Positions 16,872-25,211 of a DNA stretch of 64,000 nucleotides are shown here, in pieces. Below the pieces are notes generated by a model. The model did no database searches, was not told the DNA's origin, and was given only the letters and a program-made list of their open reading frames with translations. The stretch comes from Halorientalis marina. GTDB lineage: Archaea > Halobacteriota > Halobacteria > Halobacteriales > Haloarculaceae. Location of the stretch: positions 2,542,001-2,606,000 of the forward strand of contig NZ_CP095487.1 of NCBI RefSeq assembly GCF_023028345.1. The letters run 5' to 3'. The position numbers were made by a program, and so were the translations under genes. The first letter of the stretch is position 1, and every line of letters begins with the position of its first letter.

Positions 16872-17294
16872 ATGCTCGTCCGGGACGTGATGTCGACTGG
16901 AATCGTGACGGTCCCCCGTGACGCGACCCTGCACGAGGCGGTCGGCGAACTACTGGCGAACGACGTGGGGAGCGTGATCGTCCTCGCAGACGACCAGCCG
17001 ACCGGCATCGTCACGGAGACCGACGCGCTCGAAGCCGCCCACGAGTCCGGCGCGCCGCTGGATGGGATCGACCTCGGACGGTTCTGCGAGGGGGCGATCC
17101 TGACGACCGAGCCGGACCGAACCGTCCAGGCCGTCGCCCGGCGGATGGCCGACGACGGTGTCAAGAAGTTCCCGGTCGTGGACGGACTGGATATCGTCGG
17201 TATCGTCACCCTGACCGACATCGTCTATCACCTCTCGGACATCCGGTCGGAGGCACAGCGGCTCGCGGATCGACACTACGACTGGTCCGGGTAA
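16872..17294 (+). CDS. Stand-alone two-CBS-domain protein
   Basis: This 140-aa protein consists only of a Bateman module: CBS1 (about 1-62: MLVRDVMSTGIVTVPRDATL, GSVIVLADDQPTGIVTETD) and CBS2 (about 65-135: RTVQAVARRMADDGVKKFPVV, IVGIVTLTDIV). Such modules bind adenosyl ligands and regulate enzymes or transporters. It is divergent from corA, whose family elsewhere is regulated by CBS modules, but there is no evidence of a direct partnership. Confidence 0.88.
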   Translation: MLVRDVMSTGIVTVPRDATLHEAVGELLANDVGSVIVLADDQPTGIVTETDALEAAHESGAPLDGIDLGRFCEGAILTTEPDRTVQAVARRMADDGVKKFPVVDGLDIVGIVTLTDIVYHLSDIRSEAQRLADRHYDWSG

Positions 17295-17440
17295 GGGGCG
17301 GGCGACACCCGTCGTCCGACACCTGGCGGACGGGCGGCGGACACGGGCCGCGCGAGCGGGGTCCGTGACCGACAGAGGGCGTCGGGACGGGTGTAAGGTT
17401 TATCACACTGTGGTGGCAAATCAACGCCATCAACCCACCT

Positions 17441-17944
17441 ATGACGTTGAACCCCCGCGATTACGACCTGGACGAACTGCGAAAGATGGCACGGGAACGG
17501 GACGCCGGCCCGCGCGGCCCGACGACCGAGGGCGACGAGGAGGGGGCCGCGCCGACGGGCATCGCGGGCTCGATGGAGAGCGAGGCCGACGCCGCGACGC
17601 GCGAGCGGTTCCAGTCGGGGCTGTACCGCGAACTGATGCCACTGGAGGCGGGGGCGGACGACCTGAGCAAGCCGTACCTCTCGGCGCTGCCGGAGAGCTA
17701 CGCCGCCGAGTTCGTCGTCTTCGAGTGGCTCGAGTTCCTGCTCGACAGTTTCGGGTACAAGGGCGCGAACGAGGCGCTCCAGTACTACGAGGAGGTCGGC
17801 TGGCTCACCGAGACGGTGGAGTCGTCGCTGAACGACTACCTGCTCGGGCTGGAGAACCCGGCGGGGGCCGAGCCGGCGGAGTCCGATATCGACGACCACA
17901 AGCTCAGTCTGGTCTACATCGCGCGACTCGTCTCGATGCAGTGA
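17441..17944 (+). CDS. FlaD/E (ArlD/E)-domain protein
   Basis: This 167-aa soluble protein has an N-terminal disordered, charged 70 residues and a C-terminal FlaD/E domain (about 75-165): KPYLSALPESYAAEFVVFEWLEFLL, GANEALQYYEEVGWLTETV and DHKLSLVYIARLVSM. In archaella, ArlD/E are accessory proteins of the cytoplasmic motor collar that receive CheF signals. No other archaellum gene is nearby, so this is an orphan copy and may act in motility or in another scaffold. It is preceded by a TATA-like GTTTATCAC near 17398. The actin-like gene follows after 77 bp with its own promoter. Confidence 0.82.
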   Translation: MTLNPRDYDLDELRKMARERDAGPRGPTTEGDEEGAAPTGIAGSMESEADAATRERFQSGLYRELMPLEAGADDLSKPYLSALPESYAAEFVVFEWLEFLLDSFGYKGANEALQYYEEVGWLTETVESSLNDYLLGLENPAGAEPAESDIDDHKLSLVYIARLVSMQ

Positions 17945-17985
17945 CGCGTTACGGGTGGGGACTTTTCGGGTGTGACACCGGGGCC

Positions 17986-17995
17986 AAGTATAAAC
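17986..17995 (+). promoter_or_regulatory. TATA box of the actin-like gene
   Basis: AGTATAAACC lies about 30 bp upstream of the ATG at 18022, so transcription would begin almost at the start codon. Confidence 0.55.
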
Positions 17996-18021
17996 CACAG
18001 CCGTGAGTAGCCGGGCCTCGT

Positions 18022-19056
18022 ATGAGCGACGACGGCGACGAGCCCGTCCCAATCGGGGTCAAACTCGGTAGTACGCGGACCGTGATCGCGCTTCCGGACG
18101 GCGACGACATGGAGATCATCCGGACGCTGACCTGTCTGGCGACCTACGAGGACGCACTCACCGGCGAGGAGCGCGTCCTCTACGGCGACCAGGCGGCGAC
18201 GGAGTACCCCGACCGGGCGCAGTTCATGCTCCGGTCGGGACTGCCCGAAGACGACGACCGCGCGGAACTGACCAAGAAGTTCTTCGACGCGCTCATCGAG
18301 GAGAACGACGTGCCCGAGAACAGCGTCGTCGTCTACGCGATTCCGACGATAGACAACGAACAGGGCCTGGCGAACCTGCAGGCGGTGATCGAGGACAGCC
18401 CCATCGGCCAGGAACACGTCGAGAGCTACCCCGAGTCGCTGTGTGGCGCGATTCCCGCGATGGGCGACGGGCTCGAAGCGATCAACGAGATCTTCGTCTC
18501 GGTGAACATGGGGTCGACGAACCTCGAAGCCTCGGCGTACCGTCGCGGGGAACAGCTGGCCCCCTTCGCGACCGGCGCCGTGACGGGCAACGAGGTCGAC
18601 CGGACCATCACCAACCACGTCGAGGAGGAGACCCAGGGTCGGGTCAACATCGACAAGACGACCGCCCGCGAGTACAAGGAGGAACACGCCGACTTCGTGG
18701 ACTTCGAGCCGTTCACCGACGTCATCCAGCAGCCCGGCGGCGGCTCCCACGAGTTCACCATCGAGCGCAGCGTCATGGACGCGTGTAACGAGTACCTCGA
18801 CGAGGCCGTCGACGAGGTCGCGAACAGTTTCCTCCCGGAACTGGCGAACGACTACATGAAAGTCTACCAACTGGCGCTCGACCAGCCCATCGTCCTCACG
18901 GGCGGGATGGCCTGCATTCCCGGCATCGTCGACGAGTTCGAGGAGCGCCTGAGCGAGGAACTGAACCGCGACGTGGAGGCCGTCTCGGCCGAGAACCCGG
19001 ACACCGCCGCGACCATCGGCGCCCAGCGCATCGCCGCGAAACTGAGCGAGGACTGA
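18022..19056 (+). CDS. Actin-like ATPase, salactin candidate
   Basis: This 344-aa acidic protein has the actin/Hsp70/MreB nucleotide-fold landmarks: phosphate-1 loop IGVKLGSTRTVIAL (residues 11-24), phosphate-2 segment EIFVSVNMGSTNLEASAY (about 155-173) and the adenosine motif QPIVLTGGMACIPGI (about 288-302). It is shorter than Hsp70 and lacks the MreB membrane-binding N-terminus. Haloarchaea encode a dynamically unstable actin homologue called salactin (Halobacterium VNG_0153C); overall layout and length fit that family, but I cannot align them here. It would form cytoplasmic filaments, possibly at cell poles. It is separately promoted and downstream of an orphan FlaD/E protein. Confidence 0.72.
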   Translation: MSDDGDEPVPIGVKLGSTRTVIALPDGDDMEIIRTLTCLATYEDALTGEERVLYGDQAATEYPDRAQFMLRSGLPEDDDRAELTKKFFDALIEENDVPENSVVVYAIPTIDNEQGLANLQAVIEDSPIGQEHVESYPESLCGAIPAMGDGLEAINEIFVSVNMGSTNLEASAYRRGEQLAPFATGAVTGNEVDRTITNHVEEETQGRVNIDKTTAREYKEEHADFVDFEPFTDVIQQPGGGSHEFTIERSVMDACNEYLDEAVDEVANSFLPELANDYMKVYQLALDQPIVLTGGMACIPGIVDEFEERLSEELNRDVEAVSAENPDTAATIGAQRIAAKLSED

Positions 19057-19204
19057 TTCCGGACAGACGGTCGATAGGTCAGCGGCCGTCGCGGCGTCGC
19101 CTCCGAGTTTTCTCGCTTCGAGTTCGTTAATCCAACGGCGGCGTGTCGCCTGAGTGAGCGGATGACTGATTACCGACGAGAACGAACGACAGTCGATACC
19201 CACC

Positions 19205-21037
19205 ATGCTGGCTTCCGGCGAAGAAAACGGAATCGACGACGACGAACTGTTGACGGGGACGGGCAGCGGTGGGGTATTCACGAGTGGCTACCTCCGTGAC
19301 CGGCCGCTCATCGAGTACCTGAACGAGACCGAGCGGGTCGCCTTTCTGTTGTCGAACTCGAAGAAGGGGGTCAGGGAGGAGTCCGACGACGACGCGACGG
19401 CGTACACGCCCGGGGATCGGTACCAGGCCATCGCGGCGGTGACGGACACGCGTGTCATGTTCGTCGTCGGAGACTGCACGGAGACCGACGGTGACGCGAT
19501 GTTCGCGGTGCCCTACACCGAAATCGAGGACGTGAAGACGGGCCGCGGGGTGTTGACCAAGCAACTCGACGTGTGGACGACCTCGGGCCGGCGGTGGCGG
19601 TTCTACGTCAAGTCGTCGGTCGACCTCCAGCCCGCGGCGGACTACCTGGACAAGGCGGCGGTCGTCTGGTCGCGCGTCGAGAACCAACTGGGCCGGGCCG
19701 AGGAGTACGTGACGGAGATTTCGGCCCAGGTCGAGGACCGGTCGTTCGAGGCGGCGGTCGAGACGGGGGCACGAGCGCGCGAGCACGTCGACGAAGCCCG
19801 GCGGATGGCGACGGAGCTGACGACGAACAGGGCCGACGCGGTCTGGGAGCGCATCACCGACGCGGAGGAGCGACTGGACGCCGCCCGGATGGAGACCCAC
19901 CGGACCTGGGCTGTGGCACACGAACACGAGGCCGAGCGCCAGTGGCGGACGGAACTGTACAATCAGGCCTACGAATCCTACGAGGCCGCCCGTGAGGAGT
20001 ACCGATCCGCCCTCGATATCGCCCGCGACCAGGGGTTCCCGGAGGGCGAGGAGATCGTCGCCGAGATCGACGACATCCGTCACGACCTGGACGCCCTCTC
20101 GAAGTCGCCGCTCCGCCGCGCGGAGGAGACGCGGAACCGCGCGGCCGAACTCGACGACCCGGCGGTCGCGGTGGAGACCTGGGAGGAGGCCCTGGAGCGG
20201 TATCAGACGACGCTGGTCCTCGACTGGGGGACCGACGACGGGCGGTTCGCGGGCGACAGCGATGACATCCGTGTCGAAATCGAGGGGATCGTCGACCGGA
20301 TCGACGAGACGCGGCGCGAGCTGGCCGACCGCCACGAACTGACCGCCGACGACCTCGCCGAGGGCGGAGAGTACGAACGAGCACGCCGCGAGTACGCCGC
20401 GGCCCGCGATCAACTGGCGGCGGCGGCCTCCGTCGCCGAGGAACTCCGGCCGAGCCTCGTGGACGGACTGCGCGACCGGATGGACACGCTGGACGAGCGG
20501 ATCGAGCAAGCGCGCGAGAACGCCGCGGCGAACGAGTTCGTCTTCGTCGGGGACACGAACCGGGCCATAGCGACGAGCGATGCAGGGGCCGACGAGGACG
20601 GGGACAGCCTGTCCGGGTCGGTCCGTGAGCGACTGTGCCGGGCGGACGCCGAGACGTTCAGGGCCGTCGTCGCGTCAGCCTGGCGCGAGATGGGCTGGGA
20701 AGCGACGGTCCTCGACGACGAACGCGACGAGCGGGTGGGCGTGATCGCGGAGCGGTCCCACCCGGTCCCGGAGACGCAACTGCTCGTCACGGACGGGGCA
20801 CCGACGGATGCGCGCTTCGACGCCGAGCGGGTCACGAACGTCGCAGCGGCGGTGGAGACCGACTACGACGCCGACGTGGTCGCGTTCGTCACGACCGGCG
20901 GGTTCACCGACGGCGCTCGCGACGCGGCCGCGGAGACGCGCGTGAAACTGATCGACGGCGACCACCTCGCCTCGATCCTCGAAACGGAAGGCGTGGACGA
21001 CTTCGACCCGGCGGGCCAGCCGCCGACGGCCGACTGA
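19205..21037 (+). CDS. PH-like/coiled-coil protein with a degenerate Mrr-type endonuclease domain
   Basis: This 610-aa acidic soluble protein has three parts. (1) Residues 25-150 form a β-rich PH-like domain: YLNETERVAFLLSNSKKGVR, PGDRYQAIAAVTDTRVMFVVG, VPYTEIEDVKTGRGVL. (2) Residues 155-470 are helical repeats and coiled coil (many A/E/R heptads, TPR-like YNQAYESYEAAREEY). (3) Residues 481-596 match an Mrr-type restriction-endonuclease fold: FRAVVASAWREMGWEATVL, VVAFVTTGGFTDGARDAA and VKLIDGDHLASIL. In that family the catalytic core reads G-V-D and Q-x-K; here these positions are RVGVIAE and LLVTDGA, so the nuclease is probably inactive. A shorter paralogue lacking domain 3 lies at 23412, with a DNA methyltransferase between them. 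Confidence 0.75.
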   Translation: MLASGEENGIDDDELLTGTGSGGVFTSGYLRDRPLIEYLNETERVAFLLSNSKKGVREESDDDATAYTPGDRYQAIAAVTDTRVMFVVGDCTETDGDAMFAVPYTEIEDVKTGRGVLTKQLDVWTTSGRRWRFYVKSSVDLQPAADYLDKAAVVWSRVENQLGRAEEYVTEISAQVEDRSFEAAVETGARAREHVDEARRMATELTTNRADAVWERITDAEERLDAARMETHRTWAVAHEHEAERQWRTELYNQAYESYEAAREEYRSALDIARDQGFPEGEEIVAEIDDIRHDLDALSKSPLRRAEETRNRAAELDDPAVAVETWEEALERYQTTLVLDWGTDDGRFAGDSDDIRVEIEGIVDRIDETRRELADRHELTADDLAEGGEYERARREYAAARDQLAAAASVAEELRPSLVDGLRDRMDTLDERIEQARENAAANEFVFVGDTNRAIATSDAGADEDGDSLSGSVRERLCRADAETFRAVVASAWREMGWEATVLDDERDERVGVIAERSHPVPETQLLVTDGAPTDARFDAERVTNVAAAVETDYDADVVAFVTTGGFTDGARDAAAETRVKLIDGDHLASILETEGVDDFDPAGQPPTAD

Positions 21038-21118
21038 GCGACCACGCCGCTCGGCCGCGATTCTCCCCGCCGTCCACCGGGTATTTGTACACCCCGACCG
21101 AACCGCGGGACGACCCGG

Positions 21119-23323
21119 ATGGAGGAGTATTTCGACGGACTCGACCCCGCCGGCGAGCCCCGGCGGACGTACACGACTCGCGTCGCGGAACGGCTGGCGG
21201 CGGGCGACGAGCGGGTCAGAGGGGCCCGCGACGCCTGGCACCAGTTCGTCCGCGAGACGACCGGTTCCTCCCTCGAAGCCGTCGCCGTCGAACGGCCCGC
21301 ATCCGCCGCGGTCGACGCTCTCGACGGCATCGACCGAGCGTTCGTCGCCACCTGCTACTACGACTTCCTCGTCGAGACGCTGTTCGATTCCCTCGAAGGA
21401 TATATCGGTGTTACCGTCGCGAACCGCGACCCTGCGACGAACACGACAGCGCTCGGCACGTCCCTGACCGCGGTACACGACGCAGTACTGGAGGCCGGCG
21501 CGGTGGGGGTTCGAGATGGCGTCGCGTCGTCGACGCTCGACTCGCTCGATCCCGCGGCACTCGGCGAACTGTACCGGGCCGTCGTGCCGCGAGCGGTCCG
21601 GCTCGTGCTCGGGGAGTACTACACGCCGCCCGGGGTCGCGGAACTGGCCGTCGCGTCGCTCGACGTCGACCTCACCGCCGCGCGAATCCTCGACCCCGGT
21701 TGTGGTGCCGGTGCCTTCCTCGCGGCGGCCATCGACGCAAAGCGGGCCGCTATCGACGCACCACCGGCCGAAACCGTCGACAGGATTGTCAATTCCGTCG
21801 TGGGAATCGACCTGAATCCGGTGGCAGTCACGACCGCGAAGCTCGCATATCTGTCCGCGCTGTCGGACCTGCTCGACGCGAGCGACCGGGACCGACTCTC
21901 GATCCCGGTGTTCCTGACCGACGCCCTCGGCCTCACGCGCGAGGACGACATCACCTTCGCGGGCGAGCGCGCCGACACGACGTTCGATGCCCTCGTGGGA
22001 AATCCACCGTGGATTCCCTGGGAGCGGCTGCCGGACGCGGTCAAGGACGCCTGGCGGCGCGAGTACGTCTCGGAACTGGGGTTGCAGCCACACGAGGGAA
22101 TCGAGGCGCGACTCGGCCACAGCAACGACGACGTGTCGGTGCCCTACGCGTTCACCTGCATCCACCGGTACCTGCGACGGGGTGGCGACGCGGCGTTCGT
22201 TCTAAAGCGGGACCTCGTCCGCGGGCCGGCCGGGGCGGTCCTCCGGCGCCTGCAGGTGGGGGAACGGTCCCTGCGACTGCGCCACGTCCACGACTTCGCC
22301 GCCCTCGACCCGTTCCCGGATGCCGGCGCGGACGCGGCGCTGTACACGTTCACCGCGGACGCCGACCCCGTGACTCCGGTCCCGACGACGGTGTGGCGGG
22401 GCCGTGAAGGCGGGGAGGCCGCCTTCGTTTCGGCGGCCAGCCTGCGGGAGACGACGGCGACCGTCGAGACGGAACTGGTGCCCCTGGAGGGGGCGGACCG
22501 GACGACGGCGTGGGTGCGGGCAGACCTCGCGAGGGAGGCCCAGGGGGACTGTAGCCACGAGATTCGCCACGGGCTGAAAGACGACGCGGCGGCGGTCTTC
22601 GGGCTCGACAGGGACGACCTCGCCGCGGTCGAGACGGGGCGGGTCTTCCCCTATCTCCGCTCGCGCCACGTCCGGAAGTTCGGGCTGTCGGGCCACGACC
22701 TGCGGCTCGTGCCGGCGGACCTGGCGGGCGAGGACAACGAGGCCGACCTCGAGGAGAACTATCCGAACACGTACGACTACCTCGCGACCCACCGGGAGAC
22801 GTTGCTGGACCGCGCGTCGGCGTGGCTCGACCGTGGTCCCTTCTACACCCAGTTCGGACTCGGACCGTACACCTGGGCACCCTACAAAGTGGTCTGGTGC
22901 CGACTGGGGTTCAAGCCGGACTTCGCGGTGGCGTCGACGCGGCCGGACCCGGACCTCGGCGAGAAGACGGTCGTTCCCGGCGATCACTACATGTTCGTCG
23001 CGACCGACGACCGGCAGGAGGCCCACTTTCTGTGTGCGCTGTTGAACTCGACGCCGTACCAGCGGACGCTCCGAACCCTCGCCTCGGGCGGGAAGGCGAG
23101 CCTCTCGAAGTCCGTCGTCTCGGAACTCGCCCTGCCGTCCTGGCCGGGGACGGACCGGGCCCGTCGCCTCGCGGAATGCTCGATCGAACTCCACGACCTC
23201 GTGGCCGACGGGACGGACGACGACGCGGCCACCGTGGCGGAGCTGCGGGGGACTATCGACCGGACCGTCAGGGAGGGCATCGAGGCAGGCGCGTTCGGTG
23301 TGAGCGGCGGCGACCGGGCTTGA
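21119..23323 (+). CDS. N6-adenine DNA methyltransferase (Eco57I/type IIG-like)
   Basis: This 734-aa class I SAM-dependent enzyme has motif X GEYYTPPGVAELA (165-177), motif I DPGCGAGAF (192-200), motif II GIDLNP (229-234) and motif IV NPPW (295-298), the order of gamma-class adenine methylases. After the catalytic domain (to about 400) come segments like those in type IIG target-recognition parts: YLRSRHVRKFGLSG, PFYTQFGLGPYTWAPYKVVW, HYMFVATDDRQEAHFLCALLNS and SGGKASLSKSVVSELALP. The last stretch resembles the C-terminus of BREX/type IIG MTases. No N-terminal nuclease motif is visible. It probably has a TATTTG promoter near 21081. It lies between two paralogous PH/coiled-coil genes, which suggests a three-gene defence or epigenetic unit. 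Confidence 0.85.
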   Translation: MEEYFDGLDPAGEPRRTYTTRVAERLAAGDERVRGARDAWHQFVRETTGSSLEAVAVERPASAAVDALDGIDRAFVATCYYDFLVETLFDSLEGYIGVTVANRDPATNTTALGTSLTAVHDAVLEAGAVGVRDGVASSTLDSLDPAALGELYRAVVPRAVRLVLGEYYTPPGVAELAVASLDVDLTAARILDPGCGAGAFLAAAIDAKRAAIDAPPAETVDRIVNSVVGIDLNPVAVTTAKLAYLSALSDLLDASDRDRLSIPVFLTDALGLTREDDITFAGERADTTFDALVGNPPWIPWERLPDAVKDAWRREYVSELGLQPHEGIEARLGHSNDDVSVPYAFTCIHRYLRRGGDAAFVLKRDLVRGPAGAVLRRLQVGERSLRLRHVHDFAALDPFPDAGADAALYTFTADADPVTPVPTTVWRGREGGEAAFVSAASLRETTATVETELVPLEGADRTTAWVRADLAREAQGDCSHEIRHGLKDDAAAVFGLDRDDLAAVETGRVFPYLRSRHVRKFGLSGHDLRLVPADLAGEDNEADLEENYPNTYDYLATHRETLLDRASAWLDRGPFYTQFGLGPYTWAPYKVVWCRLGFKPDFAVASTRPDPDLGEKTVVPGDHYMFVATDDRQEAHFLCALLNSTPYQRTLRTLASGGKASLSKSVVSELALPSWPGTDRARRLAECSIELHDLVADGTDDDAATVAELRGTIDRTVREGIEAGAFGVSGGDRA

Positions 23324-23411
23324 TGTCCGCCTTCGAGTGGGAGGTGTCGGTGCAATCAATTCATTATGGAGGAGCAACAAGTGGGTGGCAACCACGGGCA
23401 TTGGGGGTAGC

Positions 23412-24692
23412 ATGAACGCAACCGACGTACCAGCGCCGACGGTGGGTAGCGAGCGGGAGGGGCAGTATCTACGGGGAAAACGACTGGAGGAGCGATTCGA
23501 GGGGAGCGAAACCCCCCGGACGATACTGACCAGTGACAAGGGTATCAGACACGAACGGGACGACGAGTCCAAGACGGTGGCCCCGGGCGATAGCTGCGCG
23601 GCGGTCGCGGCGATCACCGACGAACGGGTCCTGTTGATCGTCGGCGGCAACAGCGACGAGAGCGGGAACCCAAACCGCAGCGTCTCGCTGCCGTACACCG
23701 AAATCCGGTCGGTCGAGACGAACAAGGGCGTCCTCAAGAGTCGGCTCACGGTCACCGCACGGACCAGCGACCGCTACCACTTCCTCGTTGGCGGGCGCGA
23801 GGACCTCGACGAGGTGGCGGCGACGATCACCCGTGCGATCAACCACTGGGTCGCGGTCGACAGGCGGCTCAGCAAGGCCAAAGAGCACCTCTCGACCGTC
23901 GACGACCACCTCGAAGCGGGGGAACCGCGGGCGGCCGCGGACGCCTACCGACGGACGCGGGAGTTGATCGAGGAGGCCCGGGACGTGGCCGACCGCTTTC
24001 GCTCGGGAACCCACGCGATGCACCGGCGTATCGAGCAGGTGGAGTCGCGGCTGACGCTCACGCGCATCAGGGGCTACGAGGTCCGGGCGGCGCAGTACGT
24101 CGAGACGGCAGACCGGGCGCGTGAGGCAGACGAGTTCGGGCGGGCGTTCGACGCCTACCAGTCCGCGCTCGAGGGGTACGACCGCGCCGCGTCGCTGGCC
24201 GCCGACGCCGCCCCGCAGCGCGTCGAGGAGTTCACGGAGAGAAAAGAGGAGGTTCGTGGCGCCCTCTCGCGGATCAAGACCGGACCACTCGTCAGCGCGA
24301 TGGACGCCTGCGAGACCGCGAAAGCGGCGTCGGACCCGGTCGAGGCCGTCGAGGCGTGGCAGGACGCGCTCCGGAAGTGTCACGACGCCCTCGTACTCGT
24401 CCACAGACACGACGGGTTCGATGGGGACTACGACGCCCTCCGCTGGCAGGTCGAGTGGGCGGCCGGGAACCTCCTCGATTCCCACGAGCGGGTCCTCGAC
24501 CGTGCCGAGTCCCGGGGCGACGACTGGGCCGGCGAGGACGACGCGGCCGCCGCGGAAGCCTACAAGGTCGCACTCGGCCACGCCGAGAGCGCTGCGTCGG
24601 TGGCCGGCGAGTTCCGGTCGGGGTCGGCCGCGAGCCACCGGACGACAGCCGATCGGTTGCGTGAAAAGCTCGTGACCGTGACCGACAAGTGA
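23412..24692 (+). CDS. PH-like/coiled-coil protein, paralogue of the 19205 gene
   Basis: This 426-aa protein starts at the ATG at 23412 (MNATDVPAPT). It has a PH-like domain (about 20-140: LRGKRLEERFEGSETPRTIL, PGDSCAAVAAITDERVLLIVG, LPYTEIRSVETNKGVLKSRL) followed by a helical/coiled-coil region to the end, with TPR-like pieces (FGRAFDAYQSALEGYDRAAS, DAAAAEAYKVALGHAES). Shared pattern with the 19205 protein: PGD-x3-A-x-AA-x-TD-x-RV, PYTEI-x2-V-x-T-x2-GVL. It ends where the other protein continues into its Mrr-like domain, so it looks like a nuclease-less version. A TATA-like TTCATTATGG at about 23357 gives it a separate promoter and a short leader. Function is unknown. Confidence 0.75.
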   Translation: MNATDVPAPTVGSEREGQYLRGKRLEERFEGSETPRTILTSDKGIRHERDDESKTVAPGDSCAAVAAITDERVLLIVGGNSDESGNPNRSVSLPYTEIRSVETNKGVLKSRLTVTARTSDRYHFLVGGREDLDEVAATITRAINHWVAVDRRLSKAKEHLSTVDDHLEAGEPRAAADAYRRTRELIEEARDVADRFRSGTHAMHRRIEQVESRLTLTRIRGYEVRAAQYVETADRAREADEFGRAFDAYQSALEGYDRAASLAADAAPQRVEEFTERKEEVRGALSRIKTGPLVSAMDACETAKAASDPVEAVEAWQDALRKCHDALVLVHRHDGFDGDYDALRWQVEWAAGNLLDSHERVLDRAESRGDDWAGEDDAAAAEAYKVALGHAESAASVAGEFRSGSAASHRTTADRLREKLVTVTDK

Positions 24693-24753
24693 CCGCCCGG
24701 ACGCCAGCCCCGGCACTACAGGTATTTACGTCTCGGCCTCCGAAGGAGGTTCA

Positions 24754-25104
24754 ATGAGCTATCAGGTGCGACGCGAGATCGAGGCCGTCGGGACGGCGAA
24801 GGCAGCCAGCCAGGGCGCGGCCGAGGACGAGGCTGCCGAGACGGTTCTGGCCGCGATCAGGGACGCGGACGACGGCGAACTGGTCGACACCGAGGTCACC
24901 GACGCGTCCGTCTACGACTTCCCCGCGGCACCCTTCGACCCCTACCGGTTCCACCTCCAAACAGCGGTGACAGTGTCCGTCGACGCCGATAGCGACGCGA
25001 GCGCGATCACGGCCGGCGCCGACGCCATCGCGGACCTGCTCGCCCGTGCCGACCTCGACGAGTGGGAGTACACCGGCGAGGCCGAACTCGAAGCGCCGGC
25101 CTGA
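24754..25104 (+). CDS. Conserved-looking small acidic protein, unknown function
   Basis: This 116-aa protein begins MSYQVRREIEAVGTAKAASQ and has a dodecin/ferredoxin-like alternation: a strand, a helix with GAAEDEAAETVLAAIRDAD, a strand VDTEVTDASVYDF, and an aromatic stretch AAPFDPYRFHLQTAVTVSVDAD. There are no cysteines and no catalytic motif. I do not recognise the family. An AGGAGGT ribosome-binding-like sequence lies just upstream of the ATG, and a TATTTACG TATA-like element at about 24723. The htpX-like gene follows after 107 bp. Confidence 0.6.
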   Translation: MSYQVRREIEAVGTAKAASQGAAEDEAAETVLAAIRDADDGELVDTEVTDASVYDFPAAPFDPYRFHLQTAVTVSVDADSDASAITAGADAIADLLARADLDEWEYTGEAELEAPA

Positions 25105-25211
25105 GCGGGCCACGGTCGGATGAGAACCGGGCCACAGCAGCGGGCACGGTCGCCACGACACCTGCCGGGAGCCGATACGGTTTTGCAGGACGGTACCCTA
25201 CCGCCGACCGG

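Noticed and set aside
20675..22165. Long minus-strand frame across the PH/nuclease-like and methyltransferase genes
   Set aside because: It is Arg/Gly/Val-rich shadow coding of two well-supported plus-strand genes.
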